From: Eopsaltria australis | Lineage: Eukaryota; Chordata; Aves; Passeriformes; Petroicidae | Reading direction: 5' to 3' | Assembly: GCA_034509425.1 (NCBI GenBank) | Contig: JAVTVJ010000663.1 | Location: 310,001 to 374,000, forward strand | Length of the DNA stretch: 64,000 nt | Shown here: positions 12,896-26,177 of the stretch, one piece after another | How the letters are laid out: every line of letters begins with the position of its first letter | How positions within the stretch are numbered: position 1 is the stretch's first letter | The notes under the pieces: model-generated | What the model was told of the DNA's origin: nothing | Seen by the model: only the letters and a program-made list of their open reading frames with translations | Databases searched by the model: none | Position numbers and translations under genes: made by a program

Positions 12896-15800
12896 TTGTT
12901 AAGATAACTTTCTAATAACAAACCTATTCCAGTCTAAGAAGCGTGAATTATGTCTGAAAATCTCCTGGAGGACTTCAATCAACACCTTCTTCTGAAGGAG
13001 AATCAAATCTTTTTAGCCTTCCTGATATCAGCAGGCAGTTAAAAGAACTGCCAGAATTAAGAGTTGGTCATGTTCTAGTAGGATCTCTCTGTTCTTCTAT
13101 GCAGAAAACATGCTAAAAGCCTTCTGTCTCCAGCAGGAAGGGGACAAAGCACTAGAAAAGTTATTGTAAAACAAATCTGTTACATGGAATGAATGCCCTA
13201 AAGGGACTGAATCTTTCTTTACTATGTGATTTCACATGTGCCACTTGTTCTGTCATGTAAGATTTCTGGATGTGGCTACCTAAATGATGCTGTCTGCAAT
13301 CAGAGCCAAAAAAAGTGTCTCTTTAGAGTTGGGTTCAGCCACTGTTATTCAGCTCAGAAATTCACAGTGAATAGGACTACCTCTGACAAAGTGCCATCTA
13401 CCAGATCACAAGATCTTCTCCAAATGAGCTCAGAAACAAGTCTCAGCATTACAGACATTACATCATCACCTCTAGCAAAAGCTTCAGCAGCCCACTCTCC
13501 AAAAACAAAAGCTTTGTCATTTTGAGGTAAAAGACAGCATATTCCATGGCAAAAGAGACAGCAATTTAAAAATATATCAATTGATACAATTCACAAATAT
13601 TCGATCATATGCAACTGTTCATTGCTGCAGCATAACAAAAAGAATCTTTGATCTGAGAAATTTCACAACATAATACACACACTATATAAAGCAAATAATG
13701 CATCTGAGATTCACTATTTAGCTATTTTCCTGACTTTATTAGCCCTTGAATTGAACTAAAAATGCTGTGTTGTTAACTATAGTTTTGAAATTCAGCTTTT
13801 AAAAAATATAATCCAACTAGTCATAAAAAGGTTTGACTTCTAAAGCCAAAACCAGTGCTTAAATTTTATGAAAAATCTGCTGGGATTTTGAAATATGGAA
13901 ATGGATTTTTCTGCTGTGTGTTAGAGGTAATAAATTGACAGGTGTTAAGTGTATGTATGGAAATTTCCAGAAAAAAAAAAACAAGCTATGATGAAAAAAC
14001 AACACTATAATCACATCAACTATACTAATAGCTTAAATTTATCTTAAATATGGCCTTTTTAAAGATGAGGCTGGCTTTTTCCTAAGAAACTGAAATATTA
14101 GATCTTCGAGTTCCATTAAACATCAGTTTAAGCTCTTCTGAAACAGACACTGAGCAATAGCTTGTTTGAAATACTCGGTTCATACTGAACAATTGCCCTC
14201 AATTCTGTATCTCCATGTGAAACCTTCACAAGGAGCAGGGAAGGCCCTGAGGCAAAAGTGAGGGAGCAGCAGCATGGTATATCTTGCTTTCTGTACCATG
14301 ATGCCAAACATACACTGCCCTTGCAAACAGAAGTCCATGGAAGATGATGCAGTTGCACCCAAGGACAGCATTGAGGAGCTAGCTCAGTATTTTTCAGAGG
14401 TCATCAGCTGATGGCAAATATCTTCAGTGTGAATGTTTTCTATTGCCTAAGTACCTCTACTGCAAGGTAATAATATTTATTTTTTATTTTAGTCTCAAAA
14501 AGTAATTTTTACATACTTGGCGATTTATGCTGAGGAAATAATAACGTATAATTTGCCAAACAGAGTTTTCTCTAACATTTTAAATAGTCTCCTCTAACTT
14601 TTTATCTTACTATTAAGCCTTAATATTCCTAAATGCTGGAACAACAAAAGTAATCTGCCAGGTAGCCACAGAACAACAACAAAACCAGTCCTTCATCACA
14701 ATAAGAACAAACAATTTCAGAGTATTAAAATAAACCTAGAATAAAAAAGTGACAAAGCTTAGAGTTCAATGTAAAGAAAAGACAGTGACTGCTCTGTATC
14801 CATATAAACACCCTCATAAGAAATCTAATTTTTGCTTTGTGCTGTTTGTGCCAACAAAGTGTTTCTAACTGAAAAACAATGACAGAGAAGGAATAGCTGC
14901 TTACTCAGGAGCTATTGAAATAATTGTCTTGGATGGTTCCACAATTTATCATACAATTCCAGCCTCCAAATTGTTTAGTACAAATGTGTGAGGATATCCA
15001 CAGATATATATCACTCAGAACAAAGACAGATAAAACCAAGGCACTGTGCTCCAAAATCTTGGTCCTTATTTCTGCTAGGAGAAACAATTAAATAACCAAA
15101 CCCACCAACGCACAGTTTTAGGAAAGCTTTTACATGGTTGAAAGGTTGATATCACATGTAGATGTTACTGAAGTAATTCCAGATGCATAGAATTAGAGAT
15201 TTATTTATTTATTTATTACCTGTGACCATCTGAAGTGCAACATAGTTAACTGAGTATATGGCAATTCTCAACCCTACCAGGAAAATGCTGAGACATAATG
15301 TTTGCATTAGGAAAACCACACAGATTTTTCTAATATTAACAAATTACTTTCAGAAATGTAAGCAAACTACAACAAAACTAAGCTATTTTACATCTAATAT
15401 AAACCCTCTGCCTTAATTACTTCAAGGAAATACTTTTGATACTTTGAAACAGTGTACATAGGGCTTTTATACCAAACTCTTCTACTACCTTAAAACCTTC
15501 AGATAAGATGGTAGAAAGTTCAAATATAACATAGTTGCAAAAACTCAAAGTGTTCAAATATTCTTGAATTAAAGAGAATTTTTATTTCTGCTAATGGAAA
15601 AGCTGTATTTGATTCATACTTGCTAAAGACTTTTCAGTCTATAAATTATGAATTACCAATCAGGACATAATTAATATAAATGCGGCTTAAACCCAAATAC
15701 ATTAATGCATTTTGCAGTGTTGTGATTGCATAGCCAGACAAAATTTTAGTAAAGTATGTGAGCAAAAGAAGCAAAGGCCAGTAGATGCAGTTGCAGATAA

Positions 15801-18800
15801 GAGGTGCTCAAGTAACAAAAGTTTTCAGGAAAAAAAAAAAAAAACAGAGAGAGTTAAAAGTGGCAGAAGTTCTGCTGAACATTCTGGAAGAATAATTGGC
15901 AGGACAGAAGCAAACCAAAGCAGCAGGTAAGCAGACTCCCCTTCTTGGGAGGAACAATTGCATAAAAACATCTGGCATATGACAGATGAAAGAGGCAAGC
16001 TTGTTTTACTTCCAATTTTTCACATCAAAGAATTCTTAAGTCTGATCATTCGGATCTCTGAAAGTAAGGACCAGCAAGAGCTGCAGTCATCATTAATAAA
16101 CATGGAACTGTATAGTCAAAGATAATTTAGAACATATATCTTAAAAACTACATCTTTCATATATATCAATGATGATTAATATTGTGTAAGAATGGCCATG
16201 AGCAGGAAGTGTACTGTTTGTGAAGAGTTTAGTAAAATTCAGTTTTAAAGCTTAAAACTAGCCTGATTTTTCAGTCTGCAAATGCTCCTATTCCAGAGTT
16301 TGCTAATTCCCTAAGTGATACATACATCTATTCAGATGTAACACAACATTCATTTCGTTGCTACTCAAACATTCAATTTATCATATGAGGACCACAAACT
16401 TATGGCAGATTGACTCAATTAGAAGAATTACCCAAAATGCAATATTTGTGGAATCACAGAATTTTGGACTTTTTCATTTCCCACATGAGTCCTTCTGGCC
16501 CTTTACTTTAGTTTAAATAAAATTTGTTCTACATATATTCACACTCTCCAGCAAAGCAATAGATATATAATAAGACAAGTTGCCCAAAAAGAATTTCCAT
16601 TTTTCTGATACCTTCAAAAACCATTGCATCAGAGCTTCTTCTATATTAAGCTTGCTAAGTGCTATACTCTGCCAGAAAAAAAAGCAAACTAAGTAATCGC
16701 AGAATTTAAAGAGAAAACAAAAGCATTTCTCATAGAAGCATGTTTTCATCATCACTCTGCAAAAATGGAGATTAATTCAATGAAGCGAAATGCAGTCAAA
16801 AAAAGTAAGCTTATTTTATATCTCAGACTGCCTTTCTACTCAGAACTACTTTGGTAGTGTCTAAGAATGCTTAGTGCCTCAGGGCTTGTGTTGTCTGAAG
16901 CATTTTGTCTTATAATCAAGTTTATATCCTCTGCAGAAAAATCCCATTGGACTGAGAAATGCAGTATTTATAACTTTAAGAAATTGTACTGGTTCATTAA
17001 GCATTTCCAAAAGTTATTTTCCTCTTAAAACAGTTGCTACTGATTGCATTTGTAAAGTACTACTCTTACCCAGCATTGCAAAACATATACTTCTGCTCCC
17101 GTAACTATTTAGTAAGTGTTACATCATTTTTGCGATATGATAATATCCATCGGAAAACATCTTTCCAGCTACCTCACAACTGCAATGGCTTTGAAGCCCT
17201 GCTCACAAATGTTTTATTTCAGATATAAATTTTTAAACTTCCACCAATTTCAACAACACATGTCAAAACTAATGCACATCAAACCTGTGGATCACTAAAA
17301 TGTCACCATGACTTGTGCAGCATAAAGTGGTGCCATGAATTTCTGTGCAAAAGTTGTGCTAGTTGTTCTAGGTTCAGAGTTACTGATGAACGTAGCTGTT
17401 TCATCAAACTTTCCCTTTCCATTTTGCTTTTGCTCATGCTTCAATATAGCTGTGTTTCCCATCATGGTCTTCAAGGTAATTACCTCACAAACAGAAACCA
17501 CAATTAGATTCTGTTTCCTACAAATAACACTGGGGAAAATTAATACATACTGAACTCAGATGAGCTGCACACCTTTCTGCTGAATTCAAAAGATCTTGGA
17601 ACTCAGCAGGGAGCATACCAATTATTTCAAATGAAACCTGTGTATTGCATAAACTGTAAAGTTAAATGCATGGCAAATATGAATCTACATCCTTTCTCTA
17701 GAGGCTGAGGCTCAGCCAGTATCCTCATGTGACGTTAATGCTTCTGTCCTTCAAAGACCTTGCCAGTCTCTTCAGGCAAAATGGAGGAAACGAAGATCTA
17801 ATAATAACTTTATTTTTTTTAACAGCAAAAACATTTGTGTTGTGGAGAAAAAAATAAGCCTTATTATACATCATAAAGGAAAAGGAAGCTTTCTCCAGTT
17901 TCTCTTAACTCTAAGTAACTGAATGTTGAAATGTGTTTTTTCCTTCACATGCTAATAAGCCTAACTGAATATGCTTGAGTTTTTTTCTGCTCTAGGCCCC
18001 TAAGCAGATTTCTTTCCAGTACCTGCAGAGCCTGTTAGCTGTCTGTTACAGTTATAATATGTTAGATATTTTAAATTTTCACTGCACAAATAATTCCTGC
18101 AGTTTGTTAATCTTTCCAACCAAGATATTAAGGTCCCTTAACAGGCTTTTAAGGATATCTTGAACACCTAAAAGGTTTTCTAAAGAAAACTGCTAAACAA
18201 AAATATAGAAAAGAAATATAATAAGAGAACAGAAGTAAGTGAAAATGAACATCTAGCAGTCAAGGTATGAAACAACTTCATCAGTAGCAGAGTCTTTAAA
18301 CTGTAGCTACTTCAAATAAAATAGTTGTTTTAGTGTGTCAACAAACATAAGAATATGATCATGACTGAAGAGAGCCACTGGACAAAAATTTTGTGCCACC
18401 CATTTTACAACTTACTTAACAGATGTGATCATTCATCCCCTTAGTATAAAAGATGGAGAGTTTATTCTTTAGGTGTAATTTTCTCTGAAAACAACACCTT
18501 TGCTCACTATTGAACTAAGCTTTTCCTGAAGATGCACACTGTATTATGAAGAGAATGAAAAACAATATTGTGCTGTTTATTTTGACACACAATATACCTA
18601 CCTGTCAGTAAGACCCTTACCAAAGTCTCAAAGCACTCACAATATGAGCAATTAAAGAAAGTGTTAACTGTGATTCAATTTTGCCTTTTTATCTCATAAG
18701 AAATTTGTACAGAAAAATGTGTGTTTAATGCAGTAGTTAATTGTCCTTTTCAGAGTATCCAAAAAGGGAATATATTACTGCAAATGTGTGAAGGGTTCAC

Positions 18801-18854
18801 AAGTCAAATATCCATAAACATCCCTGTTATTTTCTCTAACTTACATAAGTACTT
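12896..18854. other. Unique AT-rich non-coding DNA
   Basis: No gene or clear repeat seen. A (TTTA)n microsatellite is annotated separately. A short stretch near 16453-16505 resembles a very degraded CR1 3' end in minus orientation ('aatcacagaattttgg') but is too short to call. Frames of up to 99 codons (for example 13226-13525) have no recognisable content. A stretch ending 'cagcag|gtaagc' at 15926/15927 looks like a splice donor but has no convincing partner acceptor. Confidence 0.6.
15200..15218. repeat. (TTTA)n microsatellite
   Basis: A short tetranucleotide repeat of nearly five units. Simple-sequence feature with no evident function. Confidence 0.85.
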
Positions 18855-19086
18855 GGTAGGACTTGACAGGACACAGGGAACTGGCCTCAAGTTGTGTGAA
18901 GGCATCTTCAGGTTGTACATAACAGGCTTCCCAAGTAAGTAGTGGAGTCACCATTCCTGGAAATGTTCAAAAAACAAGTAGATGTGACACTTCATAATAT
19001 GGTTTTAGCAGACATGGTGGTATTTGGTTGAAAGTTGGACTCATTGATCTTGGAGGTCTTTTCCAGTCTTAATAATTCTATGATTT
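18855..19086 (+). mobile_element. CR1 LINE 3'-end fragment
   Basis: CR1 3' blocks appear in order: 'gacttgacaggacacaggga', 'ctggcctcaagttgtgtga', 'gtggagtcaccattcctgga', 'caagtagatgtgacacttc', 'catggtggtatttggttg' and the terminal 'aataattctatgatttt'. The segment normally lying between the 'caggttg' and 'cccaagtaagtagtggagtc' blocks is shortened, indicating an internal deletion. This is a 5'-truncated insertion with the genuine 3' terminus preserved. Confidence 0.9.
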
Positions 19087-21761
19087 TAAGACATTTTACA
19101 GGCAAAGACAAATATTATCTCCTAGGCTGGGCCTGGCAGCTGTGCAATCCACACATATAACATGAGTTCACAGAGTCATGAGTTTTAAAGTTCCATGCTG
19201 GAAGTATCACCATCACTTCAGACATCACTAAGAACTATTACAAAAAAACAAGGAAGCATTTCTTAATCTCTCTAGAGTCCAGTAGGCTATAATAACATGA
19301 ATCTACTCAGGGAGAAGTAGTCGACAGGCAAAAGCAAGCAAACTGTAAAGCTGTCAGATGTTTAGGTAGAAGACAGTCTGACAGAGATAGATAGGAGTAG
19401 AACATCTGTCAAAATTAATTTAACTCAGAATCTTCCTTAGATAAGGTCAAGGCAGCTCAAATGGACAAGGAATATAATTAATTCAGCAGTTCAAATAGAC
19501 TGCACAGTTGTTCGGTCATAAAATATAAAGAGATTAGATACAGGGTCCAGGTGCTACCTGTCCACAACAGACGTCCAAGTGCCTCATTTGGCTGAGACAG
19601 TACCAAAAGTCAGAGTTTTCTTCTGGCTACCTACCCAGAAATGCCTGGAAGGCAATTGAAGATATTAGCATAGAGACCATTAAAGTATATCACCCACAAA
19701 TGACATGTCTTGCCCATTATAAAAAGAAGCTCAGGTAGACATTTAACATCATTAAATAACTTTTTAACTCCCCTATATTACTCTGAATGCACACTCATAA
19801 AAATACAGACCGTACCTATAGAAATCACTGCTGGATTTTTAGAGACTTTCTAGGGAGAAATAAACTGCTTTTGCCCAAGTACAGTACTCAAAAATTGCAG
19901 TCTATTATGTTAGATTAGGTAATAAAAGCTCATCTGCACACCTAGAATGGATCCTCACCCTGGCTGCTCTCAAGGCCATCAGAGGAACCATCAGCTCATA
20001 TCAGGCCCATCTCCAGAAGATGAGAAGCACACAGATCCACAGTAGGAGGCAGGAAGCCAGTATGGATCCAGACAAAGGGTAATCCTGTTCAGGCCCCTCT
20101 CATGGCTGTCCCAAAAGGCCCTCGGCCCCATTTTGCAGGTGTGAAACCCATCATGATGAGACAAGCATGAAGGGTCCTGCCAGCTGAAGGGGTGATGCTT
20201 CCTGAGTGAATGGGACATATATAGAGATTGCATAGGATACAGTATGAGATGATAGGAGATGGAAAAAAAGGCAGGGAAAGGGATGAATTTAGGCAATTTG
20301 GGAAGGCAAAAGTGTGTGGAAAATAGAGGGATAAATGATAAAAGGGCTGGTTGCTTGAAAATAAATAATGTATGATCACTGCACTTTTCTAGCCACATCC
20401 TGCACTTGAACAGTTTAATCTGGTCAGACTTATTGACTTTCTTTCTATTTCTCTTCCTGTGTGCATGTGTGTACGGGATGGTCTGAGTGCAGTAATTGGA
20501 GTCAGACCACAGGGTGGAGGTCTGTAATGTCAGCAACTGCATTTGTAATATCAGCAGGTGGAGAGACTAGGATGAGAAAAATTTAGTGCCAAAAACCGGA
20601 GGTTCCTGGGGCATAGTCACCTGTGTGTCTACAGCACCAGGAACAGGAACAACAGAAGGACTGGGTGCCACCATCTGGACTGGGAACACAGGTTGAATGG
20701 CTGACATTCCTGCTGAAGATCCAATGTCCAATGTCCAATCCATGAAGTTAGCCATAGCCCTGCACGTATGCATATGTGTGGTCTACACATGTATTCTGCC
20801 TGTGTGTGCCTGCTGGGAATGCGGTTTCAGTGTCCTGCTGGTTAGGCCTGAGACATGGAACAGTGTAACAGTTTTGCTTCTCTTGGTCTGTGATATTCAG
20901 GGCTATATATTTTCCTTGGACATCTTCCAAAGTAGATAAGTGCAGTTGGGTAGCTACAGTTATAGGTTGTAGATTTGGAATAATTCTCTCACAAGATTCA
21001 GACAGCATCATCTGAAGAATGCTCCATTCTCTGGAGAACAGAGGGAAAACAAAAGGTGAGATAATTTTAAAAATTATGTCCAGTGTTCTCTCTTCTCTTT
21101 TTCTTGTTACTGATTTTTAAAAATGCCAAGCTTAATTTCAGCACTGTCTAGAAGAACAATAAAAAAAAATTACTTATTTCAGGTTGACCTTTAGGGTATA
21201 ACTGCCTCTTGTAAAGGATATTCCAAAGTTCTTCCTAACCCTGTTTGACCATAGGAAACAAAATATCTATCATAAGTCAAATTTTTATTTGCAGAAAAAA
21301 ATAACCAACCACAAACAAACAATTACATCTACATTTTTGTAATGTGGACATTTACCTTTTTGGGGGGAGAAAAAAAAGAACAACAAAAAGAGAATCAGAG
21401 ATCATCTTTATCTAAAGATACCATGTTATTAAAGAAGGACTGCTGATGATATATCTGTTTCAGAAGCACTTGCTCAGTCATAGTGAATCATCCAATAAGG
21501 TATTAAAAACTAGTCTGCAGGGAAAGCAGATTCATATGTATATATTTTCCAACTCTTTATTTAAAAATTATTTTAAATATTACTTACAGTGATTATTTCT
21601 AGGTACATTTTAAAATGTTTATGATCTTTCAAGGCAAGAGCCTAACAAAAAAATACCTTTATAATGCAAAACAAATGATTTCATAGGAAAAAACCCATGT
21701 CTTGCAGAACAAGGACCAAACCATCTACTGTAATGTACCCTGATGAATTTATCAGTAAACT
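19087..21761. other. Unique non-coding DNA, somewhat GC-richer in the middle
   Basis: Contains no recognised repeat. The part from about 19920 to 21010 is GC-richer than its surroundings and holds the longest open frame of the window (separate entry). The rest has A-rich and T-rich tracts only. Confidence 0.55.
19991..20773 (-). other. Unassigned open frame, interrupted once by a stop
   Basis: One minus-strand frame is open from 20773 to 19991 apart from a single TAG at about 20564-20566. The upstream part (68 codons) is rich in proline and valine with several PSPS/PVPG-like dipeptides. The downstream part (183 codons) is the longest uninterrupted frame in the window; it has a basic stretch near its start (HRKRNRKK) and is rich in aromatic and hydrophobic residues. 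I recognise no domain. There is no evidence of splice sites, a poly(A) tail or a promoter. A second frame at 20089-20379 overlaps it, which argues for a compositional effect. It could be a chance frame, an old processed pseudogene, or part of an unrecognised retroviral relic; chance is the most likely. Confidence 0.2.
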
Positions 21762-22750
21762 CATAGCATCACAGAATCATTGAGGTTGGAGGGTACCTCT
21801 GGAAATTGTCTTGTCCAGCCCCCCAGCTCAATGCAGGGGTTTTCAGGAAAGGTTGTTTGGAAACATGTTAACACATGTCTCCAAGGACAGAGATTCAACA
21901 AAACCTCTGGGCAACCTGGTCCAGTATTTGGACAACCTGATACTAAAAAAGTTCTTTTCTTATGCCTAAAATGAATTTCCCATGTTTCAGTTTGTGCTCC
22001 ATTGCTTCTTGTCCTTCAATTGTGCATCACTGAGAAGGTGCCATCTCTATCTTTGCTACTCTCCCCACCGCACTGATAAACAAATAGATAAATTCTCATA
22101 AGGGGATGGTCTTTAACTTATTATCTATATTCTTAATAAAGATGTTAAACAGTATTGGCCTCACTATTGATCCCTGGAGCCTAATTCATGACTGGCCTCT
22201 AAACTGAACTTCACAGCACTGATCACAACCTTCAGTCAGTTTTCATTTTACCTCACTGTCTGTTTTTCTAATCTGTAGTCCATCAGTTTGTCAATGAGAA
22301 TATTGTGAGAGAGACACTTTAGCAAAGTTCACCATTCTCTTCTTCTCCACAAAGCAAGTAATTTTGTGGTAGAAGGTCATTAGGTTGGTCAGACACAGTT
22401 TCTACTTTGTAAATCCAAGCTGACAAATCCCAATCAACCTCTTGATATGTTTGGAGTACCTCAGTTATTTCCACATCCTTTGTCTTCAGCTGTCCTGACC
22501 CTTTTAACAATGTGCCTGCATTTTCCCTTGTCTTTTTGTTCTGCTGCATGTAAAATCTCTTTTTGTTGTCCTTTGTGTCCCTTGACATATTTACCTGCAG
22601 ATGGGCTTTGGCTTTCCTAATCTCATCTCTGCACATGCAGGTAGTGTCTGTACAATTCCCCTTTTGTGTCCAGATCCTTCTTCCATCTCTTCTATGCTTT
22701 CATCTGAAGTTTGTGTTTTGTCAGAAGCATCCATGTAGGCCTCCTGACAC
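21762..22750 (-). mobile_element. CR1 LINE with internally deleted reverse transcriptase
   Basis: On the minus strand this reads, 5' to 3', as a CR1 ORF2 remnant. The linker before the RT domain contains CRDEIRKAKAHLQVNMSRDT and then NKKRFY (frame at 22319-22636). It passes almost directly to the SVSHNILIDKL motif near 22275-22315 and then to the degraded GS-type core near 22160-22190. The 3' region follows, ending at the CR1 terminus ('catcacagaatcattgagg' on the plus strand near 21768). Intact CR1 elements have the N-terminal half of the reverse transcriptase between the first two blocks, so most of that part is deleted or replaced. Stops are present in every frame, and the copy is inactive. 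Confidence 0.9.
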
Positions 22751-24429
22751 TATTTCTTGATTATAAATTACTGCCTCTAAATACACTAAATGCAAACTGC
22801 AAAGAGCAAAAAAGAAAACAGAAACTGAAATTCATGCTATAGTTACTGCTAGTTAAGGCAGACACCGCAAACTTGTGTAGTGTATGAAGATGAATTATGT
22901 GTAAAAAGGAAGCATTTATTCTCTTTGTAAAACTGAGCCTGCATCTGATAAATTACTGTTCTTGGCCCAAATTCTCAGCTGGTATTTATTTACACAGCTC
23001 CACTGAAAACAAAGCAACTACTCTCATTTGTACCTGCTGAAAATAGAGATCATTAGAATCTTTTTTACTCATTATGTTTGAATGTTAATGATTTCTTCCC
23101 TGTTAAGAATTAAGCATCTCTAGACACTCTAAATTCTAAGCAGGTATACTCAAAAGTCAGGGTATCATGTTTGTTTAGCAGTTTCTACCTCAGAAAAGTG
23201 ATTTGCTGAAATATTCTTCCTCTCTTCAATGGAAGTACGTGAAGAACTAGTGAAACCAGGACAATTACTGCCCCCACCACTGTACCCTTACAATGGGTAA
23301 CTGAAAGTAGAAAAGTTTGTGTCACAGTAAATGTTTGCTGGACTAAATAATATTCTTGCACTGAAATGCTGAGCAGAGAAAGATAACATAATGAAATTCA
23401 GCACTTGATATTTCTTACAGTATTAAAGTATTAAAAAAAAGAGTTTTAATCCATAGCAATGAGGAAAATCACATTTCTTATAAAAGATATAAGAGGATAT
23501 CATTGTGTCAATACAGAGCAGACAAAAGCAAAAGAATTAGTTATCAAATTCTCATGGGCCTTTAATATTTCCAGTGTCTGGTTAAAGATCATTTCTTACA
23601 GCTATGCATCACAGTAATAAAATATGAGGTGGTTTTTAGAAACAAATTTGGTTTAGGTAATATTACTCTCTCAATGTTTCTCAAGTAAAAATGCCTCTAT
23701 TTCTGCATGGATGCTCATTACAACTCTCAGAGTTCTAATTTCTTTTCCTTTTTTTAGTCACACAATGAACAATCAACTAAAAATACTTTTTCTGAGTTTT
23801 GAAAGCACAAAACAAGATGGAAACTCAATAAAAGTTAGCTGCAGATAGTTACACCAATCTGAAAATTCTGAGTGACAGACAAGGGAATAAAGTATTGCCT
23901 CTCAAGGATGAACAAGATTAACATAAAGACCAAGTGATAGACAGATCCCATCAAGACCAAATCTGTAAAAAACCTTCCAAATACCAAGAATATGGTGAAT
24001 GTACAGCTCAGGAAGCTCTAATGAAATCTGTGTAAACATGTAAGTGCTGCATTGGGTTTTGAAGAGCGAAGCTTTATTTATTAGCGACCTGCTACTACCA
24101 ACTTAGAAAAACACTGAAGAAGGTCACTTCCAGTTTCTTCAAGATCACTATTTAGAACAAGACTAAAACTGCAAAAATGTGAGTTAATTGCACTATATCA
24201 ATGTGTTTATTAAGAATAAATCACTGACCCAACATTAAAATACTAGTTAAAATATTCTGAAATTTTTCATATTTATCCTATTTAATGGGAACACATAGGA
24301 TTAAAGGGTATTGGAAAGGCACAATTATAATGCCAAAATTTGAAAATGTAAAAGAAGAAATATAGAATTATAGAAGAGGTATGCTTCTTTTATATTTAGG
24401 TAAGCTTCCAGAAAAAAATATGAGATTAT
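22751..24429. other. Unique AT-rich non-coding DNA
   Basis: No coding, RNA or transposon signal recognised. A-rich and T-rich tracts are scattered through it. Confidence 0.6.
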
Positions 24430-25490
24430 CAATGCATGTTTGGAAATAAATAGAAAACAAAACCAAAGTTGGATGCATTAATGGTATTCAACCTTTTGTA
24501 TGGCATGGTAAAAGATCTGTTTAAAAATAATGAGGAGACTCTATATATTATGATTTTATGTAGGGATTTTGACACCATTTCACATGACATTCTCATATAC
24601 AAATTAAGAAAATATAATATAGATAGAACATTTATGTTTTATGGCCTGTAGCTCTGTTTTGTAATGTAATTCCTCAAGGGATCTATCTTCTCTCTGGTCC
24701 TGTGCACTGTTTCAAATAACAATTTGGCTGGTGATATAAACACTACATGCACGAAATATGCAGTTGATGAAAAAAGCTGTGATGCTTTGCAGGCATGCTC
24801 AAGATAAAGATCAGAATTCATAATCTCTTAACACCTTTTTTCCCCCAAAATAAATAGTCTTAGAGGAAAGTAAAGAGTGTGAGCCAATAAAAAAAAGGCA
24901 AAATTTAACACATAAGTCAAAATATTTTTCTAACCAAATACAGGATGAGAATAACAGTCTTCCAGAAAAGGTATTTGGGTTTATAGTGAATCATAAAACT
25001 AAATGCTATTTAATTATGTCATGATGCTACTCTAAAGGCAAACCATACTAACATGTACAAGCATAAAATCCTGCCTGAAAGACATGCAATTACTCTCTTT
25101 GCTTTCTCCAGTGCTGATAAGGCACCAGCTGGAACTCAGTCTTCAGTTTGCTCCCGGATTGTCAAGAATGATAGGGACTGACAGGGAAGAGTTCAGGGAG
25201 ATCAATATGAACTTTACAAAGAGGAATGAATGAGTTTGCTTAGCCAAAAAAAGAAAAGATCATAAAGTTTATTACTACAGCTTTCAGACACAAATACTGT
25301 TGTACTGAAGAAAGAGGGACCAATCTTTCCTTTGTGTCTTTGGAGACTAGAACCTAATGAGCTGAAATTACAGAAAATAATTAGGTTAGATATTAAAGAA
25401 AAATTTGAAGACAAATGGGACAGATTGCCTGGGAATATGGTGGAACTCCATATTTGAAGGTTTTTAAAAAAGTAGCCATACACAGGATTG
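24430..25490 (+). mobile_element. Degraded CR1 LINE (RT to 3' region)
   Basis: The translated frame from 24469 contains FDTISHDILIYKLRKYNIDR, which matches the CR1 reverse-transcriptase segment FDTVSH-ILL-KL. After a stop come a PQGSIF-like segment near 24675-24695 and KYAVDE near 24758-24775, where the normal motif is FADDTKLG. The first catalytic aspartate of the D-D pair is therefore replaced by valine. Around 25375-25460 the non-coding CR1 3' region is recognisable ('aggttagatattaaagaaaa', 'ggtggaactccatatttgaa'). High divergence and AT drift make this one of the older CR1 copies here; its ends are approximate. Confidence 0.78.
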
Positions 25491-26076
25491 ATCCAAATTC
25501 TTTACAAGTAATTCTTTCCTTCTAGGCAATTTTCAATACATTCTGTGAAGGTTGTGAAACATCGTTAAATGAAAGAAACACTGGAATATCAAGCAGAAAG
25601 AATGAGCTGCTTATGATAACTGTAAGAAAGTAATGAGACTTAAAATCATTCACAAACTCTTGGATTTAGGGACTAATAGGAAAACCTTCAATTACAACCT
25701 AGACATTTGCTATCTGGAAATGAAATTATTTAAAAGACCAGTGTTGGTTTGGTAATCTTACAAGGGTCTTCCATCATCACTTTTTGCTTTGAAGAAAAAT
25801 GCTATGTTTTGATATATACTAAAAAGTATTTTCAGTACTTTAAAGGCGATTATGAAAGGCCCTTGTGACAGACTCCTTTTCTAGAGAACTGTATGTGGTA
25901 TCTCTTGGTCATCCTTAATGTAAGAAATACTTAATTTTCACTTTGACACAAGCATAGAACAACTATGAAGACAAACAGACAAATGAAAATCTTTTATTAC
26001 CGCATGGTCCAAAAGCAGTTATTCAGTACAATATTTGCCAGACTAAGAGCTGAGGCCAATAATAAGTAGATTGAGG
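25491..26076. other. Unique AT-rich non-coding DNA
   Basis: Nothing recognisable between two CR1 copies. Confidence 0.6.
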
Positions 26077-26177
26077 ATCATAGAATTATTTGAATTGGAA
26101 GGGACCTTGCAGATCAGCTAGTTCCAATCCCATTGCCATGGCAAGGGACACCTTCCACTAGACCGGGTTGCTCAAAG
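26077..26177 (-). mobile_element. CR1 LINE 3'-end fragment
   Basis: The plus strand reads 'atcatagaattatttgaatt', then 'ggaagggaccttgcagatca' and 'tagaccgggttgctcaaag'. This is the reverse complement of the last 100 bases of a CR1 element including its terminal octamer region. It is close in sequence and length to the 11452-11557 copy. No coding part is present. Confidence 0.9.

Noticed and set aside
15780..15926. Possible exon ending at a GTAAGC donor
   Set aside because: The donor-like site is acceptable, but no convincing acceptor or conserved protein is seen, and the frame contains an A15-type run.
16453..16505. Possible degraded CR1 3' end (minus)
   Set aside because: Only the terminal 'aatcacagaattttgg' resembles CR1; the following bases do not, so it is too short to annotate.
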